In this document: piece after piece, positions 52,853 to 61,460 of the stretch
Layout: every line of letters begins with the position of its first letter
How positions within the stretch are numbered: the stretch's first letter is position 1
Source of the DNA: Fibrella aquatilis
GTDB lineage: Bacteria > Bacteroidota > Bacteroidia > Cytophagales > Spirosomataceae
Direction: 5' to 3'
Assembly: GCF_017353255.1 (NCBI RefSeq)
Contig: NZ_JAFMYU010000004.1
Location: 307,376 to 371,375, forward strand
DNA length: 64,000 nucleotides
Program-made: the position numbers and the translations under genes
The notes under the pieces: generated by a model
Databases searched by the model: none
Seen by the model: the letters and a program-made list of their open reading frames with translations, nothing else
What the model was told of the DNA's origin: nothing

Positions 52853-55543
52853 CTACTCGCTCCGCAAGCTCCTGATCGGATTGGTCAGGGCTGTTCGGAT
52901 GCTCTGGAAGCTCACCGTGGCGAAGGCAATCAGCAGGGCCAACAGAGCGGCAATCACAAACGTCCAGACGCTGATGTCGATCCGATAGGGGTAGTTTTGG
53001 AGCCACTGCCGCATGGCGTACCAGGCCGCCGGGAAAGCCACCACAAACGAAAGCACGACCAGCTTCAGGAAATCGGACGAGAGGAGTTGAATGATGCTCG
53101 TCACCGACGCGCCGAGCACTTTACGGATGCCGATTTCTTTGGTGCGCCGTTCGGCCGAGAGCGTAGCCAGCCCGAAAAGGCCAATGCAGGAGATAAAGAT
53201 GGTCAGGATGGCCCCGAACAACATGATCTGCTTCCATTTGGCTTCTGCCTCATAACGTTTCAGGTTGTCTTCGTCGACAAACGAAAAAGCGTACGGGTTG
53301 ATCGGAAACAGCCGTTTAAACGTACGCTCGATGTGTTGCAGGCTGGCCGAGGCGGTGTTGGGCCTGATCTTGATGAAGGCTTTGCCATACTGATTGCCCG
53401 GCTTGGTAGTAAACAGTTGTGGCCCAATTTCCTGACTCAGCCCGTTGAAATGATGGTCTTTCACCACGCCCACTACCGTGTATTTTTCGCCCTTGTTATA
53501 CCAGAAATCAACGGGCTGCCCAATGGGATTTTTCCAGCCCGCCTGCTTCACAAACCGTTCGTTTACCAGCACCGATTGGGTGGAATCGGCGGGGAAATCA
53601 GGCGAGAAGTTGCGCCCCTGCCGAACGGGAATCTTCAGCAGCGGCAGGTACGTGGGGTCGATGGTTTCGTAGGTGAAATTAATCTCCGTACCGCCGTTGA
53701 CCTTGGCCACGGTGCCCCACTGCCCGCCATTTTTAGGAGCCACGCCCACAATGTTCGGGTTTTTCAGCAGTTCATCGCGCAGCAGTTTGGCTTCACGCCG
53801 GGTCAACCCCGATTTCTCGATGCTCACCACGTCTTTGTCATCGTACCCCAAATTCTTGGTAGTCAGATAGTTAAACTGCGAATAGATCGTCAGGGTGGCA
53901 ATGACCAGAAACGACGCCAGTGCAAACTGCACCACCACCAGCGACTGTTGCAGGTAGTTCTTGCCCGACAGGCTGACCCGGTTGTAGAGCGTCTGAACGG
54001 GATTGTAGCGCGACAGCACCAGGGCCGGATAAAACCCCGCCAAAAGTCCCGTCAGCAGAAACAACGCCACATAGCCCAGCACCAGCCGGGCGTCGAACAG
54101 GTAGGCCAACGCCAGCGATTTGTTGGCCAGCAAATTGAACGTAGGCAGCACCAGTTGCACCAGTACCAGCGCCAGCACAAAGGCCCCGAAACACAGCAGA
54201 AACGATTCGCCCAGAAACTGTACCGTTAGTTGCAACTGCCCGCTGCCCACCACCTTCCGCACGCCAATTTCCTTAGCCCGCTTCAGTGACCGCGCCACGG
54301 TCAGGTTCACAAAATTGATGCAGGCAATGAGCAGAATAAACAGGGCAATGCCCGTCAGGATGTACGAAAACAACGGGTTGCTTCCGCCAACAAGGCCATT
54401 GTCGGCGCGCAGGTCCTGACTCAGGTGCATAGCCGTGAACGGCTGAAGAGCGTACTCTACCTTACTTTTGAAGCTAAACTTTTCGGCCATCATCTTAATC
54501 GCCGACGCGGCATCGGCCCGGTAGATCTGATTCATCTTCGCCTCAACAGCCTGAAGGTTAGCACCCGGCGTAAGTAGCACAAAGGTGTTTTCGAAAATAT
54601 TGAACCAGTTTTCGGGGTTAGTCATCTCCTGGGCTGTTACCACCATGGGCATGAGTACATCAAACCGAATAGATGAATTCAGGGGTGTTTGCTGGGCCAC
54701 GCCCATCACGGTATACGGCTCAAACGCCTCACCATTACCGAAGGCCAGTTTAAACGAAATGGTCTTGCCCAGCGCGTCGATAGTGCCAAACTGTTTCATG
54801 GCCATTTCTTCCGAGATCACCACCGAATGGGGCTGTTGCAGGGCCGTTCGGGGATTACCGCTCAGCAGCGGAAACGTGAAGACCGAAAAAAAACTGGTGT
54901 CGGCCACAAACACGGTCTGACTGACGATGTCGGTGCCCAGTTTCATGTCGTGCCGGTCTTCTTTATACCGCACAAACGACTGTATCTCAGGCACACTAGC
55001 TGCAAACTTGGGGCCCTGCAACAGGCCGGTGTTGCCCTGCCTGTTTTCTACCTTACCCGCCGACGATAGTTCGCGGCTGGTGATGCGGTATAGGCGGGGG
55101 ACATTGGCATGAAACCGGTCGTAGCTCACTTCGTCTTTGGTATAGAGAATAATGAGCATAGCCGCCGCCAGCCCGATGCTCAGGCCAACGATATTAATGA
55201 CCGAATAGGCTTTGTTGTGGGCCAGCGTCCGGAGCGCGATGGTGATGTAGTTGCGTAGCATGTCGGGGTTGAGTGAGGAGGGTGATGGGTATTGGCCAGG
55301 GCGGAGAACGGTTTTTTTTCGTCTGACAAAAAAGGGCGTGAGGTGGTATAGTACGGCCACGACAAACTCGCGTCGGGCTTTGGCGGGTCCGACCTGGGTC
55401 AGCCGCTTCTGAAATACCTCGTGCAGATCGCCCTGCACATCTTCGAGGAGGTGGGGCGCGCAACACCACGTCAGTAGCCGGTCGGCCCATTGGGGGGCGG
55501 CGGTCCGACGGTTCGGGTGGGGTGGGTTTGTTCCGTTGGTCAT
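52853..55543 (-). CDS. MacB/FtsX-type permease 14 with N-terminal prefix domain
   Basis: ATG 55543 (MTNGTNPPHPNRR) is preferred; the longer frame from 55615 would overlap the PadR gene by 56 bases. The product has 896 residues. The prefix domain (PQWADRLLTWCCAPHLLEDVQGDLHEVFQKRL, KARREFVVAVLYHL) is followed by the permease from MLRNYITIALRTLAHNK. Coupling motifs are AKEIGVRKVVGS and KEIGIRKVLGAS (about 802). The C-terminal region (VTSIIQLLSSDFLKLVVLSFVVAFPAAWYAM, IDISVWTFVIAALLALLIAFATVSFQS) is clearly less similar to the rest, and the tail reads ALTNPIRSLRSE. It is the only intact permease on the minus strand. Confidence 0.92.
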   Translation of the reverse strand: MTNGTNPPHPNRRTAAPQWADRLLTWCCAPHLLEDVQGDLHEVFQKRLTQVGPAKARREFVVAVLYHLTPFFVRRKKTVLRPGQYPSPSSLNPDMLRNYITIALRTLAHNKAYSVINIVGLSIGLAAAMLIILYTKDEVSYDRFHANVPRLYRITSRELSSAGKVENRQGNTGLLQGPKFAASVPEIQSFVRYKEDRHDMKLGTDIVSQTVFVADTSFFSVFTFPLLSGNPRTALQQPHSVVISEEMAMKQFGTIDALGKTISFKLAFGNGEAFEPYTVMGVAQQTPLNSSIRFDVLMPMVVTAQEMTNPENWFNIFENTFVLLTPGANLQAVEAKMNQIYRADAASAIKMMAEKFSFKSKVEYALQPFTAMHLSQDLRADNGLVGGSNPLFSYILTGIALFILLIACINFVNLTVARSLKRAKEIGVRKVVGSGQLQLTVQFLGESFLLCFGAFVLALVLVQLVLPTFNLLANKSLALAYLFDARLVLGYVALFLLTGLLAGFYPALVLSRYNPVQTLYNRVSLSGKNYLQQSLVVVQFALASFLVIATLTIYSQFNYLTTKNLGYDDKDVVSIEKSGLTRREAKLLRDELLKNPNIVGVAPKNGGQWGTVAKVNGGTEINFTYETIDPTYLPLLKIPVRQGRNFSPDFPADSTQSVLVNERFVKQAGWKNPIGQPVDFWYNKGEKYTVVGVVKDHHFNGLSQEIGPQLFTTKPGNQYGKAFIKIRPNTASASLQHIERTFKRLFPINPYAFSFVDEDNLKRYEAEAKWKQIMLFGAILTIFISCIGLFGLATLSAERRTKEIGIRKVLGASVTSIIQLLSSDFLKLVVLSFVVAFPAAWYAMRQWLQNYPYRIDISVWTFVIAALLALLIAFATVSFQSIRTALTNPIRSLRSE

Positions 55544-55559
55544 AGCGTGGAGAAACGGG

Positions 55560-55898
55560 TTAGCCAACAATGAGTTGAAACTTGTCTTGTGGAATGGCGT
55601 GCCAGAGCCGGTCACGTACCGCCTGAATGTCCTGCAAAGCCCTCACACCCAGTGCCGTTAGCGTAAAAAAGCGTTTGCGCCGTCCGCCCCGCTCGGCCGT
55701 GGCCCCGCCCAGCACCGACGACAGGTAGCCTTTTTCTTCCAGCCGGTAGAGGGTGGTGTGTACGGCGCTCATGGTGATGGCGCGGCCCGTTTGCTGCTGC
55801 ACATCTTCCCAGACATTAACGCCGTAGGCCTCGGTAGGGCAGGCCGCCACCACCAGCAGTATGATTTCTTCAAACTCTCCCAGAAAGGCTCTACGCAT
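55560..55898 (-). CDS. Short PadR-family transcriptional regulator 3
   Basis: ATG 55898 gives MRRAFLGEFEEIILLVVA, aligned with the other two PadR proteins; an upstream ATG at 55913 would add five residues. The product has 112 residues. TMSAVHTTLYRLEEKGYLSS and ERGGRRKRFFTLTALGVRAL give the recognition helix and wing. The prefix-domain permease starts 16 bases after its stop. Its sigma-54 promoter reads toward it from the shared control region with the TIR-protein gene. Confidence 0.9.
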   Translation of the reverse strand: MRRAFLGEFEEIILLVVAACPTEAYGVNVWEDVQQQTGRAITMSAVHTTLYRLEEKGYLSSVLGGATAERGGRRKRFFTLTALGVRALQDIQAVRDRLWHAIPQDKFQLIVG

Positions 55899-55937
55899 GG
55901 TTTCGGCAGGCAAGGATGATTAGTTACAATTTTGCTA

Positions 55938-55954
55938 AACAAACCAAGTGCCAA
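55938..55954 (-). promoter_or_regulatory. Sigma-54 (-24/-12) promoter 6
   Basis: On the minus strand TTGGCACTTGGTTTGCT-like spacing is kept: TTGGCAC, five bases, then TTG, with 11 bases from the second G of GG to the G. The transcription start should be near 55928, 30 bases before PadR 3. Confidence 0.74.
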
Positions 55955-56005
55955 CGTCAAAAAAAGCCTATTGAGTACGTTCAGGGCCTTTTCACCACCG
56001 ATGTG

Positions 56006-56042
56006 TGTACGATTTCGGACAATGCCTGTCCGGGAACAGGAG
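56006..56042 (-). promoter_or_regulatory. Paired activator sites (UAS) of promoter 6
   Basis: On the minus strand TGTCCG-N4-CGTACA spans 56021-56006, centred 62 bases from the -24 GG, with one mismatch from the dyad. A perfect CGGACA half-site at 56032-56027 belongs to a second frame centred 21 bases further out. An imperfect hairpin with a T-run (about 55961-55995) lies between the sites and the promoter. Confidence 0.7.
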
Positions 56043-56176
56043 ACAGCGATAAGCGCCGTAGGGTTGCCGTCAAATTTTCTAATCTTTAATCTCTAGGCAT
56101 TTGATTCTGCAACTAGACGACTAATAGAAACGTCTTTTCCCGTAGCTTAGAGAGATACAATGCCCCCTACCCGCAC

Positions 56177-59020
56177 ATGTCTACACCCCGCGAAGCCATC
56201 GCCATTATTGAAAAAGCCTACGCCGAAAATGCGACCTTTGTTGATCTAGGAAATTGTGGTTTAACCGAGTTGCCAGAGGAACTGTTCATGTTGACCAAGT
56301 TGGAAAAATTGAACCTGGCAAGCTTCTACTACCAACAGGAGAAAGGGTGGGAAAAAACAGCAAACAATGGAGTACCAAACCAATTAGAAACATCTGATTT
56401 AGAGAGGATACGTACATTTAAGCATATCCTTCGAGAGCTATATCTAAGTAACACAGGTATCACCAATGTAAGCGCACTAGCTGAACTGACTCAGTTACAA
56501 AAGCTATACCTAAATGATACAGGCATTACTGATTTAAGCGAACTTGTCGGATTGATCCGGTTACGGATCTTGGACATAAGTAGTACAGGCATCACTGATA
56601 TTGGCCCATTAGCCAATCTGACTCAGCTTGAAAAGTTATATCTAAGTAATACAGCCATTACTGATATCAGCCCATTAGCCAAGCTGGCCCGGCTATGGGT
56701 CCTGTACTTAATAAAAACCAGTATTACAGATCTAACTCCATTAATCGGCCTAACTCAGCTACGTGTCATTAACCTAAGTGGTATGCACATTGAGGATGGC
56801 GCAGTGATTGGCCAGGTGCTTCGTAACAACCCACACTTGGTACGCTTATGGCTTGATAGGGGAGTTCCTGGTATCCCAGAAGGATTAGAGAGAGATACTG
56901 AAGGACTAATTGATTATTTCCAGAAGCAGCATGACGCGTTGAGCCGCACAGAGCCGAACCGGTCATTGAAACTAATTCTAATGGGTAACACCCGGGCGGG
57001 GAAGAGTCAATTACTTAATCGGCTACTGGAGCAAGCCTACGAATCTAATTCAGCCAGCACCGACGGTCTCAATGTCGCAGTTTGGTCACCGCGCATTAAT
57101 GGCGTTGCCTACCGGATTACATGCTTTGACTTCGGTGGGCAAGATTTCTACCACGCTACTCATAACCTTTATCTCGATAATCGCGCGCTCTATCTCGTGC
57201 TATGGCATCCGCAGGTAGTGGAGCAAAGCCAGCACCTACCCCTAGGCTATTGGCTGGGCAACATCGACTATTTCACAGACGGCCAAATCGACCATAATAT
57301 GTCTATTTGGAGCATTCAAAGTCGAGCTGATGAAGCTCCTCGTGAATGGACAAATAGCAATCATGTGATTCTTTACAATACTGACGCCGATGGGCAATTC
57401 TACCTTAGCATTCAGGAAGCTAGAAATGCAAAAAGCCGCTGGAAGGTCGAATGGGACTATTTTCGGCAACGCTTAGACCGTAAGATAGAGGCGCTTGCTG
57501 AGAAGGCCACTCCGTCTAACTATGAGATTATTGCTGTGCGTGACGAGGTGCTACCCCGATTGCGAAAGCAAAAACGAATAGTATTGCTACGGGCCGATTT
57601 TGATGCCCAATGTCTCGAAAACGACACGCTGAAGCAAGCTGGCGAGAGTAATTACGACTCGACCTTGACGGTGTTAAAGGCTGCCGGTGAACTGCTTTGG
57701 TATCCTAACATAGCAGATGTGGCCAACTACATAATTGTCAATCCCAGCCGATGGGCCAAATTTATTTTTAGTATGCTGGGGCGCGATAGCATGGCGCAGG
57801 GTGATGGCGAATTCACCCTGCACGATCTGGATCAGGCTATTGATGCCAGCGAGGTACATACTGATGAAAAGGAATGGCTACCGACGTTGTTCATAACACT
57901 CTTGCAAGAATACCAACTCATTTTTGAGAAACCTGACGTACTTGGGCGTTATGTGGTACCACAGTATCTACCCAATCAACCGTTAGAGCACTACCTGAAA
58001 AGCCTGCTTCCGATCACACTTGTAGTGCAATATGAACATTACATCCCCTTCTGGCGCATTACGCATTTTATTACTCAAAAAGCTACCGCAACAGCGACCC
58101 AAAAACCGCACTACTGGCGTTACGGCATCATTTACTATGAGCAAGACTGCACGGTAATGGTACGCTTACAGCGGCCATTACTGGGTGGAGAGATATCAGA
58201 AATGCAAGCAAAACTGTACATACACGTTGATGGCCCCGTAGAAGTGCGTATTCAAATGTTGACCGAAATTCTCGACTTCTTTGGCCGGGTGCATCAGTTT
58301 ATCTCACCCAACTCGCCAAAGCTCTTATTGCCTGAGAAGACGAAGTCAGATATATTGGACTCTGGCTTATCATATTGGTTTGAGCAACACGAAAAGCCCG
58401 CTTTCATCAAGCAGATACGATTTTCGGTTAATGATAAGCAATTTTTCTCTGTAGAAGACTTGCTTAAAACTCTGAGAAACGGGCAGAAACTAATGAAGTG
58501 TTCAGCGGGCGAGGTATTACCTATTCCTGCGCTATTCTATCCACTCCTAAACAGCCAAAACACCATGCCCAAACGCATTTTCTTCTCTTACGCCCACGCC
58601 GATGCCCAATACCGTCGGGAGTTAGATGTTCACTTTGCCGCCCTTAAACGCGGTCAGTATGTAGAAACTTGGCATGATATGGAGATTACGCCAGGCGAAG
58701 ACTGGGATAAGCGTATCAAAGACGAAATTGACCGCGCCGATCTGGTGCTGGCGCTCATCAGCCCTGACTTCATGAACTCGTCGTACATCTGGGACCAGGA
58801 GCTACCCAGAATGGCTGAGAAATTCGTGCCTATTTTCCTCCGCCCTTGCGACTTCGACGAAACGCTCATTGCGCCCGTGCAAGGCTTACCTAAGCATTAT
58901 GAAACTGGTGATAATAGCGTTGAAAAGGGAATACGTTGGATTGTCAGCAGCAAATGGGCATACCGTGATGAAGCCTATCTGGCCGTTATTGAGGGGCTAA
59001 AACGCCTGCTGAAAAAATAG
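56177..59020 (+). CDS. LRR-Roc-COR GTPase with C-terminal TIR domain
   Basis: The protein has 947 residues. After a short leucine-rich start (FVDLGNCGLTELPEELF) come six or so repeats of the LYLSNTGITDISPLA type (about 90-235). A Roc GTPase domain follows with the P-loop GNTRAGKS at 270-277 and DFGGQ at 318-322. A COR-like region extends to about 690, then a linker. A TIR domain fills 797-947: KRIFFSYAHAD, then LALISPDFMNSSYIWDQEL with the presumed catalytic Glu875. TIR domains of bacterial defence proteins cleave NAD or make signal nucleotides; here the LRR and GTPase parts would act as sensor and switch. The LRR-Roc-COR part is visibly richer in A and T than the flanking genes, suggesting transfer. 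Anti-phage function is an inference; no partner gene is adjacent. Confidence 0.92.
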   Translation: MSTPREAIAIIEKAYAENATFVDLGNCGLTELPEELFMLTKLEKLNLASFYYQQEKGWEKTANNGVPNQLETSDLERIRTFKHILRELYLSNTGITNVSALAELTQLQKLYLNDTGITDLSELVGLIRLRILDISSTGITDIGPLANLTQLEKLYLSNTAITDISPLAKLARLWVLYLIKTSITDLTPLIGLTQLRVINLSGMHIEDGAVIGQVLRNNPHLVRLWLDRGVPGIPEGLERDTEGLIDYFQKQHDALSRTEPNRSLKLILMGNTRAGKSQLLNRLLEQAYESNSASTDGLNVAVWSPRINGVAYRITCFDFGGQDFYHATHNLYLDNRALYLVLWHPQVVEQSQHLPLGYWLGNIDYFTDGQIDHNMSIWSIQSRADEAPREWTNSNHVILYNTDADGQFYLSIQEARNAKSRWKVEWDYFRQRLDRKIEALAEKATPSNYEIIAVRDEVLPRLRKQKRIVLLRADFDAQCLENDTLKQAGESNYDSTLTVLKAAGELLWYPNIADVANYIIVNPSRWAKFIFSMLGRDSMAQGDGEFTLHDLDQAIDASEVHTDEKEWLPTLFITLLQEYQLIFEKPDVLGRYVVPQYLPNQPLEHYLKSLLPITLVVQYEHYIPFWRITHFITQKATATATQKPHYWRYGIIYYEQDCTVMVRLQRPLLGGEISEMQAKLYIHVDGPVEVRIQMLTEILDFFGRVHQFISPNSPKLLLPEKTKSDILDSGLSYWFEQHEKPAFIKQIRFSVNDKQFFSVEDLLKTLRNGQKLMKCSAGEVLPIPALFYPLLNSQNTMPKRIFFSYAHADAQYRRELDVHFAALKRGQYVETWHDMEITPGEDWDKRIKDEIDRADLVLALISPDFMNSSYIWDQELPRMAEKFVPIFLRPCDFDETLIAPVQGLPKHYETGDNSVEKGIRWIVSSKWAYRDEAYLAVIEGLKRLLKK

Positions 59021-59146
59021 AATGATGCGGAGCGTAAAAGCCTTCCTGAATAAGAATTGTAGAAAATTTATGGGGCGAGTACTTCCTTACACTATTGCCC
59101 AAATGCATCGTAAAAAAATACGTTGGTGTCTAGTATTAGCCGTAGC

Positions 59147-59344
59147 TTATTCATTCAGCCACTGGTCGAGAGTTGCCTCTGTGATCCCTTTTTCATCGAC
59201 AGACTCTTGTACTTTGCTGATAAGTTTAGCCGAGAAATAGTTTGCTAATAATTGACGAATAGCCAGCAGGTCTTCTTCGCTGGGCTGAAAAGAGTAGACT
59301 TTCAGCAGATCGAGTTGTAGGACACTAAGCTTTGATGGTTGCAT
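59147..59344 (-). CDS. Small antitoxin-like protein without a toxin partner
   Basis: The protein has 65 residues. The pattern SVLQLDLLKVYSFQPSEEDLLAIRQLLANYFSAKLISKVQESVDEKGITEATLDQWLNE resembles, in its parts, a widespread family of small proteins in Bacteroidota and Cyanobacteria often encoded before PIN-type toxin genes. Here the 126 bases downstream on the same strand have no toxin frame before the TIR-protein gene. It may be a solitary antitoxin left by a lost module, or an independent protein. It follows the putative defence gene in convergent orientation. Confidence 0.65.
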   Translation of the reverse strand: MQPSKLSVLQLDLLKVYSFQPSEEDLLAIRQLLANYFSAKLISKVQESVDEKGITEATLDQWLNE

Positions 59345-59562
59345 AATAGATCGGCCTGTTTATTAACTGCACAAATAACGAAATAAGTGGACAATTGTGC
59401 TTAGATAGTTCGAGCAGTCATTTTATAAGGCAAATATCCCCTTCACAATCAGCAACTTACGCACTTTTACATTTCCTTTACATTGTTTTACCTGTTATTT
59501 GCCTATGGTATGTAGCGCAGCGCATAGCTTTGCTTCGTTACCAAACCAGAACAGCTAACGCT

Positions 59563-59973
59563 ATGAAAAAAAGCCTGTTATCGCCACTGCTTGCCGCCGG
59601 GGTATGCCTCACAACGTTGGCCATTGCCCAGCAGCCATTTACCAATTGTGCCGCTGCCTTTGTGGGCAACAAGATGGTGGTCGATTCTTATACGCCGAAG
59701 GCGCACTGCCAACTGTCGGGGAAAGCTACGGGGTTACTCACCGTACAGACGGTTGAACTCTCCTCTACCCAAGCCAAGGCTGTCGACAAGATCGATTTCA
59801 AGGTGGCTATCCGTGATAAAGCCACCGGTACGTTGCACCTGTTTTCAGGCGAGACGTATAAGCAACTGCCCGTGCAGGACGTGCTCACCGCCTGTAAGAA
59901 AGGTGACCACATTGTGCTGCTGACCGTAGACAACCACTATGCCCTACCCCATAACGAAATCGTAGTACAGTAA
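59563..59973 (+). CDS. Small secreted protein, first of a three-gene unit
   Basis: ATG 59563 starts the signal peptide MKKSLLSPLLAAGVCLTTLAIA; upstream in-frame codons are not protein-like. The product has 136 residues. The mature domain has Cys pairs (TNCAAAF, KAHCQLSG, LTACKKGD) and alternating strands (LTVQTVELSS, DKIDFKVAIRDKATGTLHLF), suggesting a small beta-sandwich. No family was recognised. It is 14 bases before the next secreted-protein gene, with a membrane regulator following, so it may supply or modulate the signal sensed by that regulator. A TTATTTGC about 70 bases upstream could be part of its promoter. Confidence 0.75.
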   Translation: MKKSLLSPLLAAGVCLTTLAIAQQPFTNCAAAFVGNKMVVDSYTPKAHCQLSGKATGLLTVQTVELSSTQAKAVDKIDFKVAIRDKATGTLHLFSGETYKQLPVQDVLTACKKGDHIVLLTVDNHYALPHNEIVVQ

Positions 59974-59987
59974 TAAACCAAACCAGC

Positions 59988-60416
59988 ATGAAGACGTACC
60001 TGCTTATTTCCGCTTTAGTGGTGCTCACCAAATTCGGTAGCGCCCACCTGCAACCCACGCTCTATTGCAGCCCCGTCACGCTGAACGGGCAACCCCTCGC
60101 CGAGGCCTCGGTCGAGTTTGGAACGCCGGGGGTGCTGGCCATCATTCAGGGCGATCCCGACCTGCCCAAATACAACAAGCCTATGGCCTTCCGGGTGATG
60201 GTCCGCCGCGCCAACGTGGTGGTGAAGCAATGGTCTGGCGAAGCAAAGCCCGTCTATTCGCTGCAACTAGGCGACCTGTGGCCGTCTGTTCAGTTTGGCG
60301 ATGAACTGGTGCTGAGCGCCGTGCCCGTCAGTGAAGAGCAGGTAGTGCCCAACGCCGTTATCAAGATCAAGGCCATCAACTGGCTGGTGATGAAACCCAA
60401 AAAAGACGGCTGTTAA
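59988..60416 (+). CDS. Small secreted protein, second of a three-gene unit
   Basis: The protein has 142 residues with signal peptide MKTYLLISALVVLTKFGSA. The mature domain contains YCSPVTLNGQPLAEASVEFG, KPMAFRVMVRRANVVVKQWSG, YSLQLGDLWPSVQFGDELVLSAV and AVIKIKAINWLVM, a beta-rich pattern that resembles the small extracellular domains of GldM-like proteins but is too short to assign. It ends in a single Cys. It is 15 bases before the membrane-anchored regulator gene and shares its orientation and likely its promoter with the gene upstream. Confidence 0.7.
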   Translation: MKTYLLISALVVLTKFGSAHLQPTLYCSPVTLNGQPLAEASVEFGTPGVLAIIQGDPDLPKYNKPMAFRVMVRRANVVVKQWSGEAKPVYSLQLGDLWPSVQFGDELVLSAVPVSEEQVVPNAVIKIKAINWLVMKPKKDGC

Positions 60417-60431
60417 CGGGCCGCACCACCC

Positions 60432-61346
60432 ATGCAACGCCCTATTCGCCCCAACGCCACGTTTCGGCTGCTGCTCGTCGGCTTGCTGACGGGGGCGTTG
60501 GGGCTGCTTTTTGTGCAGCTCACCAGTACGACCCCGGTTACGACCGGGGGGCGTTCGTCGGAAAAAGTCAATTTGGCCCTGCGCCGCACGGCCCACCACC
60601 TGCTCCGGGCGGCAGGCGATTCAACGTCGACCATTGCAGCGGTGGAGCAATCCAACGCCCAGACCTACCGCCTCCGGCTCGACCATGCCTTCGATTATGA
60701 CCGCCTGCCGGGGCTGTTACAGGCCTCGTTTCGGGTGCATCAGATTACAGACCCGTATGACGTGGCCGTGCTGAACTGCGCCACGGGTGCGCTGCAACTG
60801 GGCTATAGCGTTACTGATTTAACTGACAATCAGACAGTTCCCTGTAGGGGTCGGTTGGCACAGGCGGGTTGTTATGTGTTACGGGTCACGTTTGCCACGC
60901 CCCCCGCCGCCACCCCTCAACGCACCAACGCCTGGCCACTGCTGGCGCTGGTGGGGGCATTGGTGGGGTTGCTGGTGATTGGCTGGCGGCAACAGACGCG
61001 GCTACCACCTGCTGCGCCCCTTGCCGGCAAAACCACCGACAACCCCAACCGCCTCCAATTCGGGCAGTCGTACCTCGACGTGATGGGGCAGACGCTCATA
61101 TCAGGCACACATCAGCATAGCCTGACCTACCGCGAAACCAAGCTACTCCGAATGCTGGTCGGCCACGCCAATGAGGTGCTGGACCGTGACCATATTCTGA
61201 AACAGGTATGGGAAGATGAGGGCATCACCGTAAGCCACCGTAGCGTCGACGTGTTTATCTCGCGCCTCCGCAAGCTACTCCAGGATGACCCCACCGTGAA
61301 GATTACAGCCGTGCATGGTGTGGGCTACCGGCTGGAAGTGAGCTGA
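60432..61346 (+). CDS. Membrane-anchored winged-helix transcriptional regulator
   Basis: The protein has 304 residues. A membrane helix at about 12-30, a probably periplasmic domain (about 31-165, with Cys116, Cys138 and Cys147) and a second helix at 167-185 precede a C-terminal OmpR/PhoB-type winged helix (208-304): HSLTYRETKLLRMLVGHANEVLDRDHILKQVW, then HRSVDVFISRLRKLLQDD and ITAVHGVGYRLE. There is no receiver domain. This is a one-component, ToxR-like regulator with reversed domain order (DNA-binding part at the C-terminus). It is encoded after two small secreted proteins, which could be its signal input. The target is unknown; its own unit is the simplest candidate. Confidence 0.88.
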   Translation: MQRPIRPNATFRLLLVGLLTGALGLLFVQLTSTTPVTTGGRSSEKVNLALRRTAHHLLRAAGDSTSTIAAVEQSNAQTYRLRLDHAFDYDRLPGLLQASFRVHQITDPYDVAVLNCATGALQLGYSVTDLTDNQTVPCRGRLAQAGCYVLRVTFATPPAATPQRTNAWPLLALVGALVGLLVIGWRQQTRLPPAAPLAGKTTDNPNRLQFGQSYLDVMGQTLISGTHQHSLTYRETKLLRMLVGHANEVLDRDHILKQVWEDEGITVSHRSVDVFISRLRKLLQDDPTVKITAVHGVGYRLEVS

Positions 61347-61364
61347 CGGGTTGCAACGCCGAAC

Positions 61365-61413
61365 AAAAACTGTCCGTGAATGAACGTCTTACGTCCATTT
61401 ACGGACAGTTTTT
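61365..61413 (+). promoter_or_regulatory. Activator sites (UAS) of promoter 7 inside a hairpin
   Basis: CGTCCA-N4-CGGACA (61392-61407) is centred 64 bases before the -24 GG, and TGTCCG-N4-TGAACG (61371-61386) 21 bases further upstream. The outer parts pair as 13-base arms (61365-61377 and 61401-61413) followed by TTTTTGTTTT, so the same DNA can also terminate the regulator gene. Confidence 0.68.
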
Positions 61414-61460
61414 GTTTTACAGCTTTTTCACAACTAGTTGATTAACAACTGATTATCCTT

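Noticed and set aside
52997..54229. Long open frame on the plus strand opposite permease 14
   Set aside because: It is an antisense shadow rich in His, Arg and Gln with no domain; the permease on the other strand is certain.
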